64,000 nucleotides of DNA from Oxytricha trifallax (GCA_000711775.1 ARYC01003120.1:1-64000); one strand, 5' to 3'. Shown: positions 46,202 through 58,739, numbered from the stretch's first letter. Numbers and translations are program-made. Notes: generated from the letters alone by a model not told the origin.

Positions 46202-48151
46202 AGTTTGGTAAATAATATAAAATCAAATAAATTTTAACAAATCACTGTTTAATACTAAAATCAAACCATCAATCTTAGTCGTAACGAAGACGTATCTGAG
46301 TGAGTTGACATGGCAAATTCCGTGACGTGGCACTCATGAAGTAGAAAACTCCGAAAAACCATTCTCGCTATTACCTAGTCTTCTCTCAAAATCATGATAT
46401 CAGCCAGTTATAACCCGGGGACAGAGCTCTTGAAATTCAACCAGATAACAGGAGATGGAGAAAAATGCTTGCTGGTCTCACCGCTGCTGGGAAACGTAAT
46501 CCCTATCCTTTCGCTGTGGTAGTTTCAGCACCCTAACCGGTGTGGGAGAAAAGTCCTTATCGTTGGCTTCATGGATACAGTTTAAAATTCAAAAGATTAA
46601 ACATTTATATAGATTTTGAATAAAATTTTCTTTTATATTTAAAACCAATTCTTTTCTTTATATATACAGAATTTAGATTAAAAAAAAGACTAAGCATAAT
46701 CTTTTTTAACTTTCACTAAATCCTTATTGACCTAAATTTGTGAATAGAAATTTAGGTGCTTTTCACATGGTGTAGGCTATGATAAAGCATGAAATGATTC
46801 TTGATGATGCTAATTTTGTGAAAACTTAATATAATATTTGTACAATTGTTAATTTACAAATTCAAGCTTATAAATTAAGAATAATTAATAATATTTATAA
46901 AGAGATAACAAACATAACCATCAAAATCATTTAAATTGTAATTATAAGTCCTAATCACAAATTTAAGAAGACTTATATATATACATTTATGCAACTGCTT
47001 TGACTAAATTTTGTTTTAATTAAATTTCCATAAATAACAAATAAGAGTTTTTTTACTCAATAAAATATATCCATATCTTTTATAATTACACAATATTATG
47101 TATCAAGAAATTATACGGAGAGTGATTTTAAAAAATGGTTTGCAAAGAATATCAAAAGTTATTCTAAATATAAATAATTAATTTTAATCAACTTATTTAT
47201 ATCAAAGCAATTGCTTCGATGATATTTCAAAATTCTATATAATTTATTGATATATTGTAGGCTAAAATAAATTAATGCATATTGTAATTTAGTAGTATAA
47301 TAATGTGTAATTTAGACAATATGTTGAATTTGTTTGAGAAAAAAAATAATTAAAAAAAGCTGCAATTAACTATAATATGATTCATATACCATACTTTCCA
47401 TCTTTAGTAACTATATTAACAAAAACCAATCTTCTTAGATGATTATTTTCTATTATTACTACAACAGTAAATACTAGGTAATATTATATTCTTTATATAA
47501 TTATCATAGTATTCTAAGTTTCAGTCAAATTAATCCTGCCACTACACATATTTTAATTTAATTATTAAGGCATATCAGGGCAGGTAGGGGGTTGCTGGGC
47601 GCAACGTATGATGGACTAGTCGGCGGGGTTCAATCTGTCGGCGTACATTCTTCGAGTGAGCTGGATCCTAAGATTTCCCTGCATTAGATGAGTCTTCTGG
47701 CTTGAGTTCAGTTTCCTAGGTAATAGGGAGCAGCATGAAGGTGCGCTCTGCCTTTAAAAGAGAGAAGACGAAAACCATTGAAGCTAACGATAAGGATTTT
47801 TCTCCCACACCGGGTTAGGGTGCTGAATCTAACACAGCGAATGGACAGGGATTAAGTTTCTCAGCTGCGGTGGAACCGGTAAGAGTTTTTCTCCATCTCC
47901 TGTTATCTGGTTGAATCTCACGATCTCTGTCCCCGGGTTATAACTGGCTGGCATCTTGAGTTTTAGAAGAGACTAGGCAATAGCGATACTGGTTTTTTCG
48001 GAGTTTTCTAGTTCATGACTGCCACGTCACGGAATTTGCAACGTCGACTCACTTAGATACATCTTCGTCACGACTAAGATTGTTGGTTTGATTTTAGTAT
48101 TAAACGGTGATATTTAAAAATTTATTTGATTTTAAATCATTTACCAATTTG
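46202..48151. mobile_element. 1.95-kb inverted-repeat element with GC-rich arms
   Basis: Arms of about 370 bp (46202-46574 and 47775-48151) are inverted copies at roughly 85-90% by eye. The outer 60 bp are AT-rich, the inner 300 bp GC-rich (about half GC, against about a quarter in the flanks), with shared motifs such as CAGATAACAGGAGATGGAG and TTATAACC(C)GGGGACAG. Between them lies 1.0 kb of AT-rich sequence plus a further GC-rich 200 bp (47573-47774) found only on the right side. No coding frame, tRNA or rRNA was recognised. Could be a non-autonomous transposon or an inverted duplication. Confidence 0.7.
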
Positions 48152-49700
48152 ATTATTTATTCCACTCTACTGTTTTGGAAGGCTTTATCAAATGCTTTCT
48201 TGGATTATTTAATTTATAGTTATTTACTCAATATCTTATAATATCAAGCAATCTTATTAACCGAATGAATTCATTTAGAAACTTAAACATATAAAAAAGT
48301 AGTAATATTTAAAGATTATTTAATATGAGTTATCAATTATTAGCAGTAATGGGGTATTTTCTAGTTAATTATCTCAATCATGTAAAACAATATAGGTGAC
48401 TGCAAATTGAAGTAATTGATCAGTGATCAGCATGTATATCTAATAATTGACAAGTTAGAGGGAAGAAATTGACGAAGCTAAAAGTTCGAACTAAGATCCT
48501 CCAACTATTTGGTGAGCAGACCACACTTTCGTTGCCTAATCACTAATCTTTAACTTATATAAGCATAATAAATTATTATATATTTAAATAAATACAATGA
48601 TTTGCGATAAACGAAGCTTATCATCTAGATTTAATAGTTTACTTTAATTTATTTAACCAAACTATTCAATTCAAAGAAATAGCTAGAATTAAATAGCGGC
48701 AGTTATATACTCACAAAATATAAATATGAAATTAACTTGGGCTTATGATTGGAAGTCGAATAAGGATTCCTGTTTGATTGTTGAAGTAGAAGTTGTATTT
48801 AGTATATATTTTCAACTAGTTAGCTTTATGACTATTAATGTAATTTATTCGAAATATATTAAGAAAATTAATGTTTAAAATTTTATATAATTCAAAGTAA
48901 TATGCTACATTCTCGTTTGAAATTACTCAACTTAAAAATATAAAGTATTAATTTTTAGATCTAAAATAGGGAAATCTAACCTTTCAAAGAGATTTGGCAT
49001 GCAATGGAATATTTGTTTAATATGAGATAGATTATTATAATTCTATAAGTTTGCTAAAATCTTTTAATTGCTTATACTATAAATCAATTTAGTTAGTTTA
49101 AAATAAATGATGTACCAATAATAATTATTGATATTGATTTGTACAATTTTTCTAATTAATTTTAAAGGACTAAAGGAAAGTATTATTATATTCAAAATAC
49201 TAGCAATATCCTTAATATTAAAGTACATAAATATAGAGTAAGTTTGAAAAATAATTATAATTTGTAATTTCTAGCCATTTACAACTTCAATTCCTAATAT
49301 GTAATTATTTATAAATTCTGATTTATGCATTTCAATTTGACTTCTTATGACCTTTTTATTAATTGCTTTCTCGTATCATACTATCAATTAAAAATAAGAC
49401 TATTATTATCGCTTAACAACTTTGTTGAGTGATGAGACACTAAATGACTTCCATTAAATTTTTTAATTAGCTTGTTCAAAGCTTCATTGAAATCTCCAAA
49501 TCAATTAAAAATGTACAATTGTGTAAATGTTTTCTATATTGTACTCTAATTGATTTATTAGGATCCTCAAACACGAACTAATTACAAGAAAATTAATCGA
49601 TTGTAAATAAAAACAATTAAATTGAGGATTGTTGAATATATAAGCTCATTTAAAGTAAAAATAGGCAATATAAATCATTAATCTTCCAAGAATCAATATA
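48152..49700. other. AT-rich spacer, no supported gene
   Basis: Low-complexity AT-rich DNA. A short stretch at about 48440-48530 is less AT-rich and includes a box-B-like GTTCGAACT, but no tRNA fold could be completed. Nothing else supported. Confidence 0.4.
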
Positions 49701-49704
49701 TAAT

Positions 49705-50240
49705 TCAAAAATGTAAGGTCTGAGTGAAATCTTCAAAAAAACCTTTAGCTGCTTATATTTTAGGAATAAGTAATGAATGAGTGGAAATTTTTATAACTCC
49801 TTCTCGTACAAAGTTTAACATGTAATTTACTGCGCTTGCTGAATCAATTATTTTAAGTCATAATTAAAATATTAGAGTTACCATATGCAAATCTTAAATA
49901 ATAATTATTTAAACTAAAAGATATACTTTTATAAATCTTACATTAATTAATATAGCATCAAGCTCAGCAAGTTCAATAAAGGATAGTATTTAACTATATT
50001 GTAAGATTGGTTGAGTCATAAAATTTATCATATTAAATAATACATTTGCCGTGGTGTTGATAATCTAGTTAGCAATTTTAAGAAGAAGTTTAAAGTTTTA
50101 AAGAAAATGAAGTTCAAACCAAGAAGTTAAGTCATCTATAGTACTTATAAGAAAGCATATGATTTAAATAAACAGTTTAAGTTTAAATATGTTTACAATA
50201 AAACTACAATAAAAGATATAAGAACTTAACAAACTCATGG
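49705..50240 (-). CDS. Ciliate-code gene with one intron, unrecognised
   Basis: A reverse frame open from about 50240 to 49945 contains STIDDLTSWFELHFLQNFKL and later NMINFMTQPILQYSQILSFI, ending ELDAILIN before GTAAGA. After an AT-rich gap (about 49945-49865), KIIDSASAVNYMLNFVREGV continues to a TGA at 49705-49707. Helical, Leu/Ile-rich composition, like armadillo/HEAT-type repeats, but that is only an impression. The start codon is not fixed. Divergent from the forward tract at 50304. Confidence 0.5.
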
Positions 50241-50303
50241 AAAACTTTCCTATTTACAATGTTCTAGAGTCAAATAATATCTATAATAGATTATTAGGGA
50301 CGA

Positions 50304-50790
50304 CGATGGGTGTTTTATCGCTTCTTTCTTTAATTAATGAATGGATCAATTGAAATACCGACCCTCCATCTATTATAAATGATGAAAATTCAATGTCATT
50401 GCCAAAGATAATAGTAGAACTAAAACAATTTAGAAACAGTCTAGTAGCGATGTTTCATCAACGTTGAAATAATTGTTTGTATTAACTTGGTTGAGAATCT
50501 TTTCGAGGCACGAATGGAAGACTAAACTTATATCACAAATTGGTTTTAGAACTAAAGCGTAGATTATTAAGAACATCGCATCACTCATACTGAATCGAGA
50601 GATCACAAGTAAACATTGCTTATTGATATGGCTTTAGTTTTTCCATCTATACCAATTACACAAGTCGTTCAAGATATCAATAGATGGGAATTCTGAAGAA
50701 ACACGGACTAACTTGAAGAAATTTATAAGTTAACTAAATATACTTGAACATTAATTATAAATTTAGTTTATTCTAGGAGTTTAAAACTAA
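50304..50790 (+). CDS. Ciliate-code coding tract, unrecognised
   Basis: ATG 50304 opens MGVLSLLSLINEWIN and then hits TGA; the same frame resumes with NTDPPSIINDENSMSLPKII to about 50467. A second frame from 50375 to beyond 50750 is open for about 130 codons and contains LFVLTWLRIFSRHEWKTKLI and KISIDGNSEETRTNLKKF. Probably one gene with a frame change near 50465. No family recognised. 50790-52360 is AT-rich with nothing supported. Confidence 0.42.
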
Positions 50791-52363
50791 AAATACTTTC
50801 ACGAGGCTATCTCTATAATTATTGATGTAAAAAAGTAACTTATTCAGCTTATTTTTTTTTAATAATAAAAATATAACAACATTTTATTGTATAATTAAGT
50901 ATTTGAAGTTTATATTTTAGTCAGATCCACAACTCTTTCTATATGAGTGACTAACAAATAAATTTATTGACTATTTTTTGAAAAATTAACACAATAATTT
51001 TGATTGAATTTACGTAACATTAATATTAACAAAACCATTACTACTCTAAAAAATGTTAAGTAACTTGAAACATTCAAATCAAGAGTTAAATTTGACTTCA
51101 AATCTTTTCCTAGAAATCTATTCATTTTATAATAAAATTACTTTATTTTTACTCTAAAAGTAAAACAATTTATAATCAAAGATTATAAATTCCTGGCTTA
51201 ACCAACAATTCAATTTCAATTTATTCATAATACTTTTATCATAAATGTGTTTCCCTTCTATAATTGATAAAATTAATTGATTATAAAATTTGATATCTTT
51301 AAGCTATATAAGTTATTATATGTGTTTTTAAATTGCTGGTTTATTGTATTTTCTACTACACTGACTATCTATTAAAATCTATTGCAGGTACATTGATATT
51401 ATTCATTTTATTGAGGATTATTTTACAAAAATTAATGATAATTTTTAATTTTGAATTAGTTTTTTATTGTTGCACTCACTATTAGCGCTTAATTTGTTGT
51501 TGTAATCATAAATATAATAAAATAATTAAAATTGATAAATGTCTAGTTATTATTATTGTAGAAAATGATTACCTAAAATATCATAAGTAGATTTTTTCTA
51601 CCCAATATTGCTTGTTAGATTATGCAAATGCATTTACTACTTAAAAATTTTAGATGTAAATATAAGCAATCATCCCAAAAATAGTATATTGAGTGATTTT
51701 CCCATGAATGAAAAGTGATTCTAACAATATATAATAAATAATTTGTAAATTTTATGTGCTTTCTTAAGATAATATAATAATGACAAGGCTTGCATATATT
51801 ATTAATCAAATTTCTTATTTAAATAATTATTAATTGATTCAATCTTTTTTGAAACTTGTAAATTAACAGCAACTTCTAGATAATAAATAATGTCCAATTG
51901 AAACTAATTAATATACTTAATCAAAATGGCTATTTGTGCAGTTATTTTCAATTCTTCATATTTATTTTATTCAATTTATTATTATAAAGTACAAGCAGAA
52001 TTAATTTATAAAATCAGTTTATTTTTATTAATAACTCTACATCAAGAATAATAAGTAGTACTTTTTACTTAGATTTTAAATTAGTTACTTAAATGAAGTT
52101 TTTGTTTGCTAATACAAAAATAACTATTTAATTTTGATCACTTTATTGAAAAAGGTGATATTATGATAGAATTAATGAGTTTTATTAATGTTTTCAATGC
52201 AATTGAATTCCATATTATTTTGAAATTATTGGAGAAAAAATATCATTTCAATATGAAAAGGACTTATATTTATAAAATTGCAGTTTAACCAGAGATTTAA
52301 GTTATTAAAAACATGAGAAATGATTCATAATCTTAATTTTTATAAATTCTATATATTTCTCCA

Positions 52364-53401
52364 TCAGAAGTAGTACGGGTAGTATTTACGATATTTCTTT
52401 ACTCTACTGTAGACTTCCATTACGGATTAAATACATCCTACTAAGTCTTTAGTCTGATTCATACTCAACGAGGAGCTAAGACTCTCTTTTTCTTAGTATA
52501 ACTTCTTTTGCAAGACATCATAGATCTTGCTTTCCCTCTTTACCTATCTACCATTATATCTACTATGTCGTTTATTACGAATAACATGAGAATAAAAATG
52601 AGTTATAATAATTAAAGCTTCTATTTTGTCCAAGTTATATAATAATCAACAAATTAAATTACTCAGTCAATGTTTTTACATGTTCTTTCTTGACACAAGC
52701 GTCATTCGGAGTATTCTCTTAACTCTAATTGCTTGCATTAGGTGAGGAGTTGCTATATTCCTCATCACCATCACTGTTATCTATTCTATCATTAGATTCA
52801 TTTTGTGATATATTTTTTCTTCCATCTTATTAGGAGACAAGTGATTAATTTACTTTCATGATTCCATTATTTTGAAAATTTCAGTTTTGCAAACTAACCT
52901 AATTATATAATTAGAATTAATTAACAAATCTCAGTAAGTAAAATAATACTGATTGAATACTAAGTTTTATTTAAGATTAAATCGTTTTTCTATATCATCC
53001 AATTGCATTTACTCGTACACATTTAAATGCAATAATGACTATTTATTTGATAAATTATTGTGATTTTCCTTTTGTGCCGATATGAATTCCTCAAGTTTGA
53101 AAAGAATTAAACTTTATACCATTATCACTGTTCTTACAGTCTTAGTATTTACTCCAGCAACTCTAAATCAAATGAAGTTTCAATATCGTGCTCCCCTAAC
53201 TTACATTATTTTTGTATAAACCACTTGAAATGCTCTAATATCAATCTTTTAACCACATAACACTTAGTATCATTATTATTGTAGATATTGCCAAGCACAA
53301 TCTCATTTCTGTTACTTTATAAAGTTAAAGTGCTCTTTAGAAACATTACGATATTGACTTTTGCGACTATTTAGCGTGGTAGCCAATGATTTCCTGCGCA
53401 T
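52364..53401 (-). CDS. Ciliate-code multi-exon gene, unrecognised
   Basis: ATG 53401 begins MRRKSLATTLNSRKSQYRNV. After a one-base frame change near 53320, RNEIVLGNIYNNNDTKCYVV continues; removing 26 nt near 53145 (GTAAGA..AAAG) joins it in frame to LILFKLEEFISAQKENHNN and on. A 51-nt GT..TAG segment near 52925 may be a second intron. A Ser/Asn/Asp-rich stretch (NDRIDNSDGDEEYSNSSPN, about 52790-52700) follows, and a basic C-terminus (about 52560-52364, ending KYRKYYPYYF). Family not recognised. A TGA near 52845 could be the true stop of a shorter protein, making the downstream part a second gene. Confidence 0.5.
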
Positions 53402-54064
53402 ACTCTTATATGATTTCATTAATTTATATTTATATAATGTGAAATGAATTACCTTGGTTTACACTAGTGCCATTTATATAATATAATGTGATTAAATCTA
53501 GGAAATATAAAATTTTACTAACAACTAACAAATCAATGTTTATGCTCTTTTTTATCAGATTGTCAGGCAATATTCTCTAGGTTGCTTAGTTATATTGTTC
53601 TATTTTACTCAAATAATTAAATTAGTATGCAGATATAGATTAGAATAATTATTAATATTATATGTTTATCATTAATTATAAATTTATTATAAGTTCTTAT
53701 CTAATATAATAAATAAGATTTAAATGAAGGATTTATTTTTGTTTTGAATGTGTTTACTGCTTAATATTAGAATTAAGCCATTTATTTTTAAAATCCCTAT
53801 TTGATATTATTGTTACCAATAATTTCAAAATTAATAATTAACAATCATTAACTTGAATTTATTCAGTAAAATAATAATAAAACTTATCAATTAATTTATA
53901 TAATACTATAGTTATATCGAAGGCTAAAGACTCATTTAAAAGAATAAAGTATTATTTTGAACAATATTTTTAGAAATAAGATAAAGATGAGGTTTTTGAA
54001 GTTATTGTCATTATAAATAGTAATTTGGTTTAATTTAGTTATTTAAAATTATAATTATATTAAC

Positions 54065-54893
54065 TCACATCTAGATCTCAGAAGATCTTTGTTTATACAT
54101 TAAATATTATGAATTAAGTCTTTTAAGAGTGATTAATCTTATTAAATTTTAATATAGTACAAATTTTGGATATTGTCTAAGTTTGATATCTCTACTTTCG
54201 TCTGCAACTTGATGATTACTCTTCACATCTATTTTAAGTGTTTCTGAATCTCTTCTTAAGAAGTCTTCTCTGTCGTTTACATCATATACAATGTTAAGAT
54301 TTAAATAACACGAGTAAGAGCACTCATTTGTTTTAGGTAGATTCTGAGAGGTGATTTCATTTTATCCGCCTTTGAATTGTTTAAACACTTTTATTTTTCT
54401 AACATGATTTAAAGTCCTAATGTAGTTCTTATAAAGTTCTTTATAAATTCCTAATAAGGTTTGAATTAAGAGCGATTACATAGACTTCTATAGTTTTTTG
54501 TATTTTTTTGTTATGTTTTTCATGTGTGCTTCTCGTTGTTCCCATGACTAAAAATTCTATAAGTCTTCTGTAGTTAAAATGGGATTAGGTATACACTAAT
54601 CTTTAGAATATTTAGTTTAAGAACTCAAAAATTGAGAAATTATAGGTTCCTTGCTAAGTTGTCCTGAAAGTTTGAGCTATAGCTTTATTTATATCTTTTT
54701 ATTTTCTATTGATCTATACTTATGGAAATTAGATTCTTAAGAACGAAGGAAAGAATTAAGTTGATGTGAGATTCCCTTTGGGCAGCTAAATACTTGAGTT
54801 ACAGATCAAGTTGAGAACAGTTTCCTGATTTAGCTTACGATATCTTTTAAACAAATTGTTGAATTGGTGGTTGTTTTATCTCTTCCCCTTCAT
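54065..54893 (-). CDS. Ciliate-code gene, 264 aa, one short intron, apparently intact
   Basis: From ATG 54893 (MKGKRQNNHQFNNLFKRYRK) 178 codons are open, with many Gln as TAA/TAG, to a TGA at 54357. Removing a 34-nt GT..AAAG segment (54370-54403) joins the frame before that stop to a second open stretch (QNEITSQNLPKTNECSYSCY and on) ending at TGA 54065-54067, giving 265 codons including the stop. The N-terminal half is basic and Gln-rich; the C-terminal part contains VNDREDFLRRDSETLKIDVK. No domain, signal peptide or membrane segment seen; family not recognised. It is the clearest non-transposon gene in the window, but whether it is macronucleus-destined or germline-limited is unknown. Confidence 0.62.
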
Positions 54894-55472
54894 CGAAAAT
54901 TTGCGGAAATTTCTTTTTTCTTTTTTTCCGCAAAAATATATAGGAGTTTGATTGATTATGCTTAAAGTTGAGTGAGTTTTCTTTCAATATAAATATAAAA
55001 CAATGTAAAATTTTGAGGGACATAAAAATTCTTTGTCTTGTCTATTAAATTAGGTAAATATAAATATTTATGGAACTCGCACATGCACATTCTAGTATGT
55101 GGTTAAGACTAGAATTTCCTCATGTTATTATGGTTTAATTTAATTAAGTGTCTATATGGAAGGGAACTGTATATTTCAAAAATGAATCTATTGAATCAGA
55201 GTTGTTTTATATCTTTGAAAATAAGCGTCTATGCTTAAGTGGCAAATATTAAGCTTTATTCTAGAAAAATGTTATTAAAAATATCAATTGAAGAAATTGT
55301 TAATATTTGAGAATAGAACTAGTAAATAAGTCAATAATTTGTCTTTTAGTTTTATATTAAAAAAATATGGCTAATTAATAGGAACCAAAATGGTAAATCT
55401 TAAAGCTCAGCAGTATAAACCGTGTACAAACAATAATTATCTTTTTATATTCGGAGTAATCCTTGAGTTGAT

Positions 55473-55960
55473 ATGCTTAATGTAAATAAAGATGAATCTA
55501 AAAAAGAAAGAATAATTATTTTTTTACTGTATTTTAATTAAGAGTAAAGATTCATTAAATCGGATATTACCATGAATAAAGATAAGTATAAATTGATAGA
55601 GTATAAAAAAAACTAAATAAAATTACAAAAGGAAGTTGGGGACGGAAAACTCGAAAACAATACTATTGGATCTCACAGGACACATATTGAATATGGCCCA
55701 TTTATACAGTAGGAAATTGTAAAAATATCTAATTTATTCTAGAACTCAGATTTATGTATGCCTTAGCATGTCCAACGAGATTACCAAGATATTAGGTTTT
55801 GTAAGAGGCCTTCCAAACACATTGCCCGTTGAATTTAATTATCTATGGAATAATATGAAGGAGAGTTTGATGACTTGCTTTATTGAAAGAATCATAAAAG
55901 TTATCATAGAAAACTCTCATTTTCTCATCATAAAACTCATAATCTTCAACATTTCTTAGA
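55473..55960 (+). CDS. Ciliate-code ORF with a probable frame change, unrecognised
   Basis: ATG 55473 (MLNVNKDESKKERIIIFLLY) is open for 119 codons to TGA 55830-55832. From 55768 an overlapping frame (MSNEITKILGFVRGLPNTLP and on to WNNMKESLMTCF, about 55900) looks more protein-like than the end of the first. The real product may therefore switch frames near 55760 through a small indel or intron. No family recognised. Precedes the TTTAG repeat and the ARF locus. Confidence 0.4.
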
Positions 55961-56000
55961 TTAAAATTATTATCACTACTATTTACTATTATTATACCAG

Positions 56001-56040
56001 TTTAGTTTAGTTTAGTTTAGTTTAGTTTAGTTTAGTTTAG
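56001..56040. repeat. (TTTAG)8 pentanucleotide repeat
   Basis: Eight exact TTTAG units immediately upstream of the inverted-repeat-flanked ARF copy. Not the G4T4 telomere repeat of this lineage. Confidence 0.92.
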
Positions 56041-56130
56041 TTTGAATTTTGTGTGTGTGTTTTTGACACCGTCTTTGCTTATTTTATATATTTATTATTT
56101 AGTGATGTTGTTTATTAATTATATAATTTT

Positions 56131-57025
56131 AATGATTTTAATATTAAGCAAGTATATTCGAAATGTGGAAGTTGTTACAAATAAATTAAAAAAAGATTGA
56201 ATTATAATTATTTTAAATTAAATTTTATTACAATTAAAAAGGAAAAAATGGGTATAGTGCTCTCTAAAGTTTGGCAAAGATTTATTGGCAAGAAAGTGAA
56301 AATAACTCTCATGGTCGGTCTCTATGCTGCTGTTAAGACCACCATCCTTTACAAACTAAAGCTCGGTAAGGTCCTTACAACTCTCTCAACTATCGGCTTC
56401 ATCGTGGAGACATTTGACTGCAAGAACATCAGGTTCAACCTTGTGGTATGTAGGCGGTCAAGACAAGATCAAACTCCTTTGGAGACACTACTACCAGAAC
56501 ACCCAAGGTCTAATCTATGTCATTAATTCAAACGATATAGACAGAGTTGATGACGTCAGAGAAGTACACCAGAAGAGAATTACTGAGGAAGAATTAGTAT
56601 TCCCCAATAAGAAAGATCTTCCAGGTGCTATGACTTGCACAGAGATTACTGATAAACTTAATCGCCACACTATCAGAGACAGAAATTAATACATTCAAAG
56701 CATGTGTGCAGTATCTGAAGATGATCTTTATGAAGGTCTCGACTGGAAATCAAAGCATTTAGTCGCAAATTAAAATACTTAAAGTTGTTTCATTCAGAGC
56801 TTGCTTTTTTTAACTGTACAGATAGATTAAGTAATCTATCGCTCTTGAATATAGCGAACTATTGCAATTTCTTATAAATATATGTTTAATTCAGATAGTA
56901 ATATATAGTAAAAAACTCACTTTTTAAAAGTAGAAATATGATAATATTTTAATTCTATCGTTTTTTGAATTTACTTGTAACAACTTCCACATTTCGATTA
57001 TACTTGCTTTATAATATTTTAATTA
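56131..57025. mobile_element. Inverted-repeat unit enclosing an ARF pseudogene
   Basis: Left arm at about 56131-56195 and right arm at about 56960-57025 are inverted copies; the core is CGAAATGTGGAAGTTGTTAC preceded by AAGCAAGTAT. The arms are 45-65 bp long with few mismatches. Everything between is the ARF copy plus short AT-rich flanks. The structure resembles a non-autonomous transposon that has captured a host gene; no transposase is present. Alternatively the repeats could mark a germline excision unit. Confidence 0.65.
56248..56848 (+). pseudogene. ADP-ribosylation factor (ARF) GTPase pseudogene
   Basis: Clear similarity to eukaryotic ARF small GTPases, which regulate vesicle coat assembly. 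Starts MGIVLSKV (the family's N-myristoylation Gly-2 kept); IGF.VET switch region; [26 protein letters not shown] in place of NKQDLP; C-terminal YEGLDW. Lesions: the P-loop reads GLYAAVKTT where ARF has GLDAAGKTT, a frameshift lies just before the VGGQ motif (about 56440), and about six codons are missing before the NKxD motif. No introns are seen, so a retro-copy or captured mature copy is likely. It should not bind GTP normally. Confidence 0.88.
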
Positions 57026-57631
57026 TGTTTTTTTATTCTAATTTTTGTTCAAGTTTTTAAGATTATTGCTCTACTAAATTTAATAATAACTTGAATAGGT
57101 TTCTCATGCTTTTTATTGTGCTTTACTTATTCGTTACTTTTTATTACTTGGTTTCTATTTTTAATCAAATATTTTTATTTTTTTTATTAGTTGATATTCT
57201 CTTTAATATTATTATATTAATTATAATTAAAAAAATATTAAGTCATTAAAGAAGGCGCGGGAAAAAAAGAGAATGAAAAACAGCCAACCAATGGGAGAAG
57301 GAACTGGCGTGTCTATATGGAAGATAAATGCCAAGATGTAGAAGTCGATCCTCAATAACAAACACTTGACAAAAATTTTGAAATTCAAATTTGAATTCGC
57401 AAAACTCAATGTACCAAAACCTGAATATTTTGTTAGATCATAATCACTACATAACATAAACAAATTTACGATCAAGACTGACAATAGTAAACAACTCGAA
57501 TTCTACTAACCAATGAGAAAGGCTGAAAATGGGTAAGAAGGAACGAGAAAATTGCGAAGAAGTGGATATCCAAAATAAGAGAGGACATCAGCAGTATGAA
57601 GATATAGATCAACACGAAGATATTTGAATTC

Positions 57632-58309
57632 AAAATTTGCATGCAAAATGGCAAAGGTCTGAACTCAAAGCTTAAGCAAGACTAACTACTGAGAGAAATA
57701 GAGAACAAGAACCCCGACTATATAGGCTAAATGGAAACAAAGCTGCAAAAGATAATTGCTCTCAACAACAAGAATATAGCACAGACCCAACTGGCTAGGA
57801 ATGGAGGAGTTTTGGTGATGAACAACGGCATATTTGGAAAGAAAATGGTTAAAACATTGAGAAAATACATAACTTGCACTATACTAAATGTGGGGGGCTT
57901 TCCTCTGCACATTATTACAGCTTGCATACCTCCATGCTGGAACGACTAGATTAAATAGCTCCAAAATCGACTCATTTACATGATAAAATCGCTTTAAAAA
58001 AAGTGCTAAAAATAAAGGATAATAGCCATGGGAGTATTCAACTATCACATTAAAGAATTGGGAAAAAGACTGAACAAAGAAGGCTTGATAGAATCCATTC
58101 CAGAGGGAGTGGAAATCCATTTTAAAAGGAAACCAACTGGATCAGATCTTCTCAAATGTGGAGACAATAGGATGGGAAACAAATAAATGGCATTAACTGA
58201 CCACAAGTTAATTTAAGTAAAACTTAGAATAGAATACCAAGAATATTACTATAAACTAACTGACAAGGAAAGAAAAATGAAGAAATTAGATGTAAGGGAG
58301 TAGTGCTGA
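57632..58309 (+). pseudogene. LINE copy 2 endonuclease domain
   Basis: 225 codons are open to TGA 58307-58309. AP-endonuclease landmarks: METKLQ (catalytic Glu), NGGVLV, ITACIPP, then MGVFN where copy 1 has MGDFN (58028-58042), and TDHKLI (final catalytic His block). The Asp-to-Val change removes a catalytic residue. The frame then breaks before the RT domain. In intact relatives this domain nicks target DNA to prime reverse transcription. Confidence 0.82.
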
Positions 58310-58739
58310 AAGACTTATAAAGAAGAAGGAGAGGAAATGACAGCAAATGACCAAGAGAATCCAAGAAAAAAATGTTTTTAAAATAAAACAGGGAAATAAA
58401 CAAAGGGGAGAAATTGGGACCAATAATCACTGGAATGGGCAGTAAAGAATATTGATACAAAGATAAGAGAAGCATTCTAAGAGACAAAGGAGCAATGGAG
58501 AGATCTGGAGCAGTGCCTAAACAAGAACGATATAAAAGGGTTCTTTTACATAGTAAAGAGACTAACAAAAACTTAGTAACAATGCTAACCAATAAAGGGA
58601 TCAGCTATAAAAGATGAGAGAGTAGAGATAGGAGAAAAAACAAAAAGGCAAATACTAGAATTTCATGGGCAAATGTTGACAAAAGAAAAACTAAACACTA
58701 GGAACTTAGCAGGAGAGATAATATAATGAATGAAGACCA

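Noticed and set aside
47590..47650. tRNA-like A and B boxes (TGGACTAGTCGG next to GGTTCAATC) in the GC-rich element
   Set aside because: The two boxes are almost adjacent, leaving no room for an anticodon arm, and no cloverleaf forms.
47575..48090. Fragment of large-subunit rRNA
   Set aside because: Only short resemblances; no continuous match to conserved rRNA blocks that I could recognise.
48440..48530. Possible tRNA (GTTCGAACT box-B-like motif, and a D-arm-like stretch on the reverse strand)
   Set aside because: No acceptor stem, anticodon stem or T-stem could be paired consistently on either strand; at most a decayed tRNA or SINE piece.
56248..56848. Functional ARF gene or macronucleus-destined segment
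   Set aside because: The altered P-loop, a frameshift before the GGQ motif and a missing block before NKxD make it non-functional as it stands.
57227..58592. Series of reverse-strand ORFs rich in Phe and Leu
   Set aside because: All are antisense to the LINE copy 2 N-terminal and endonuclease frames.
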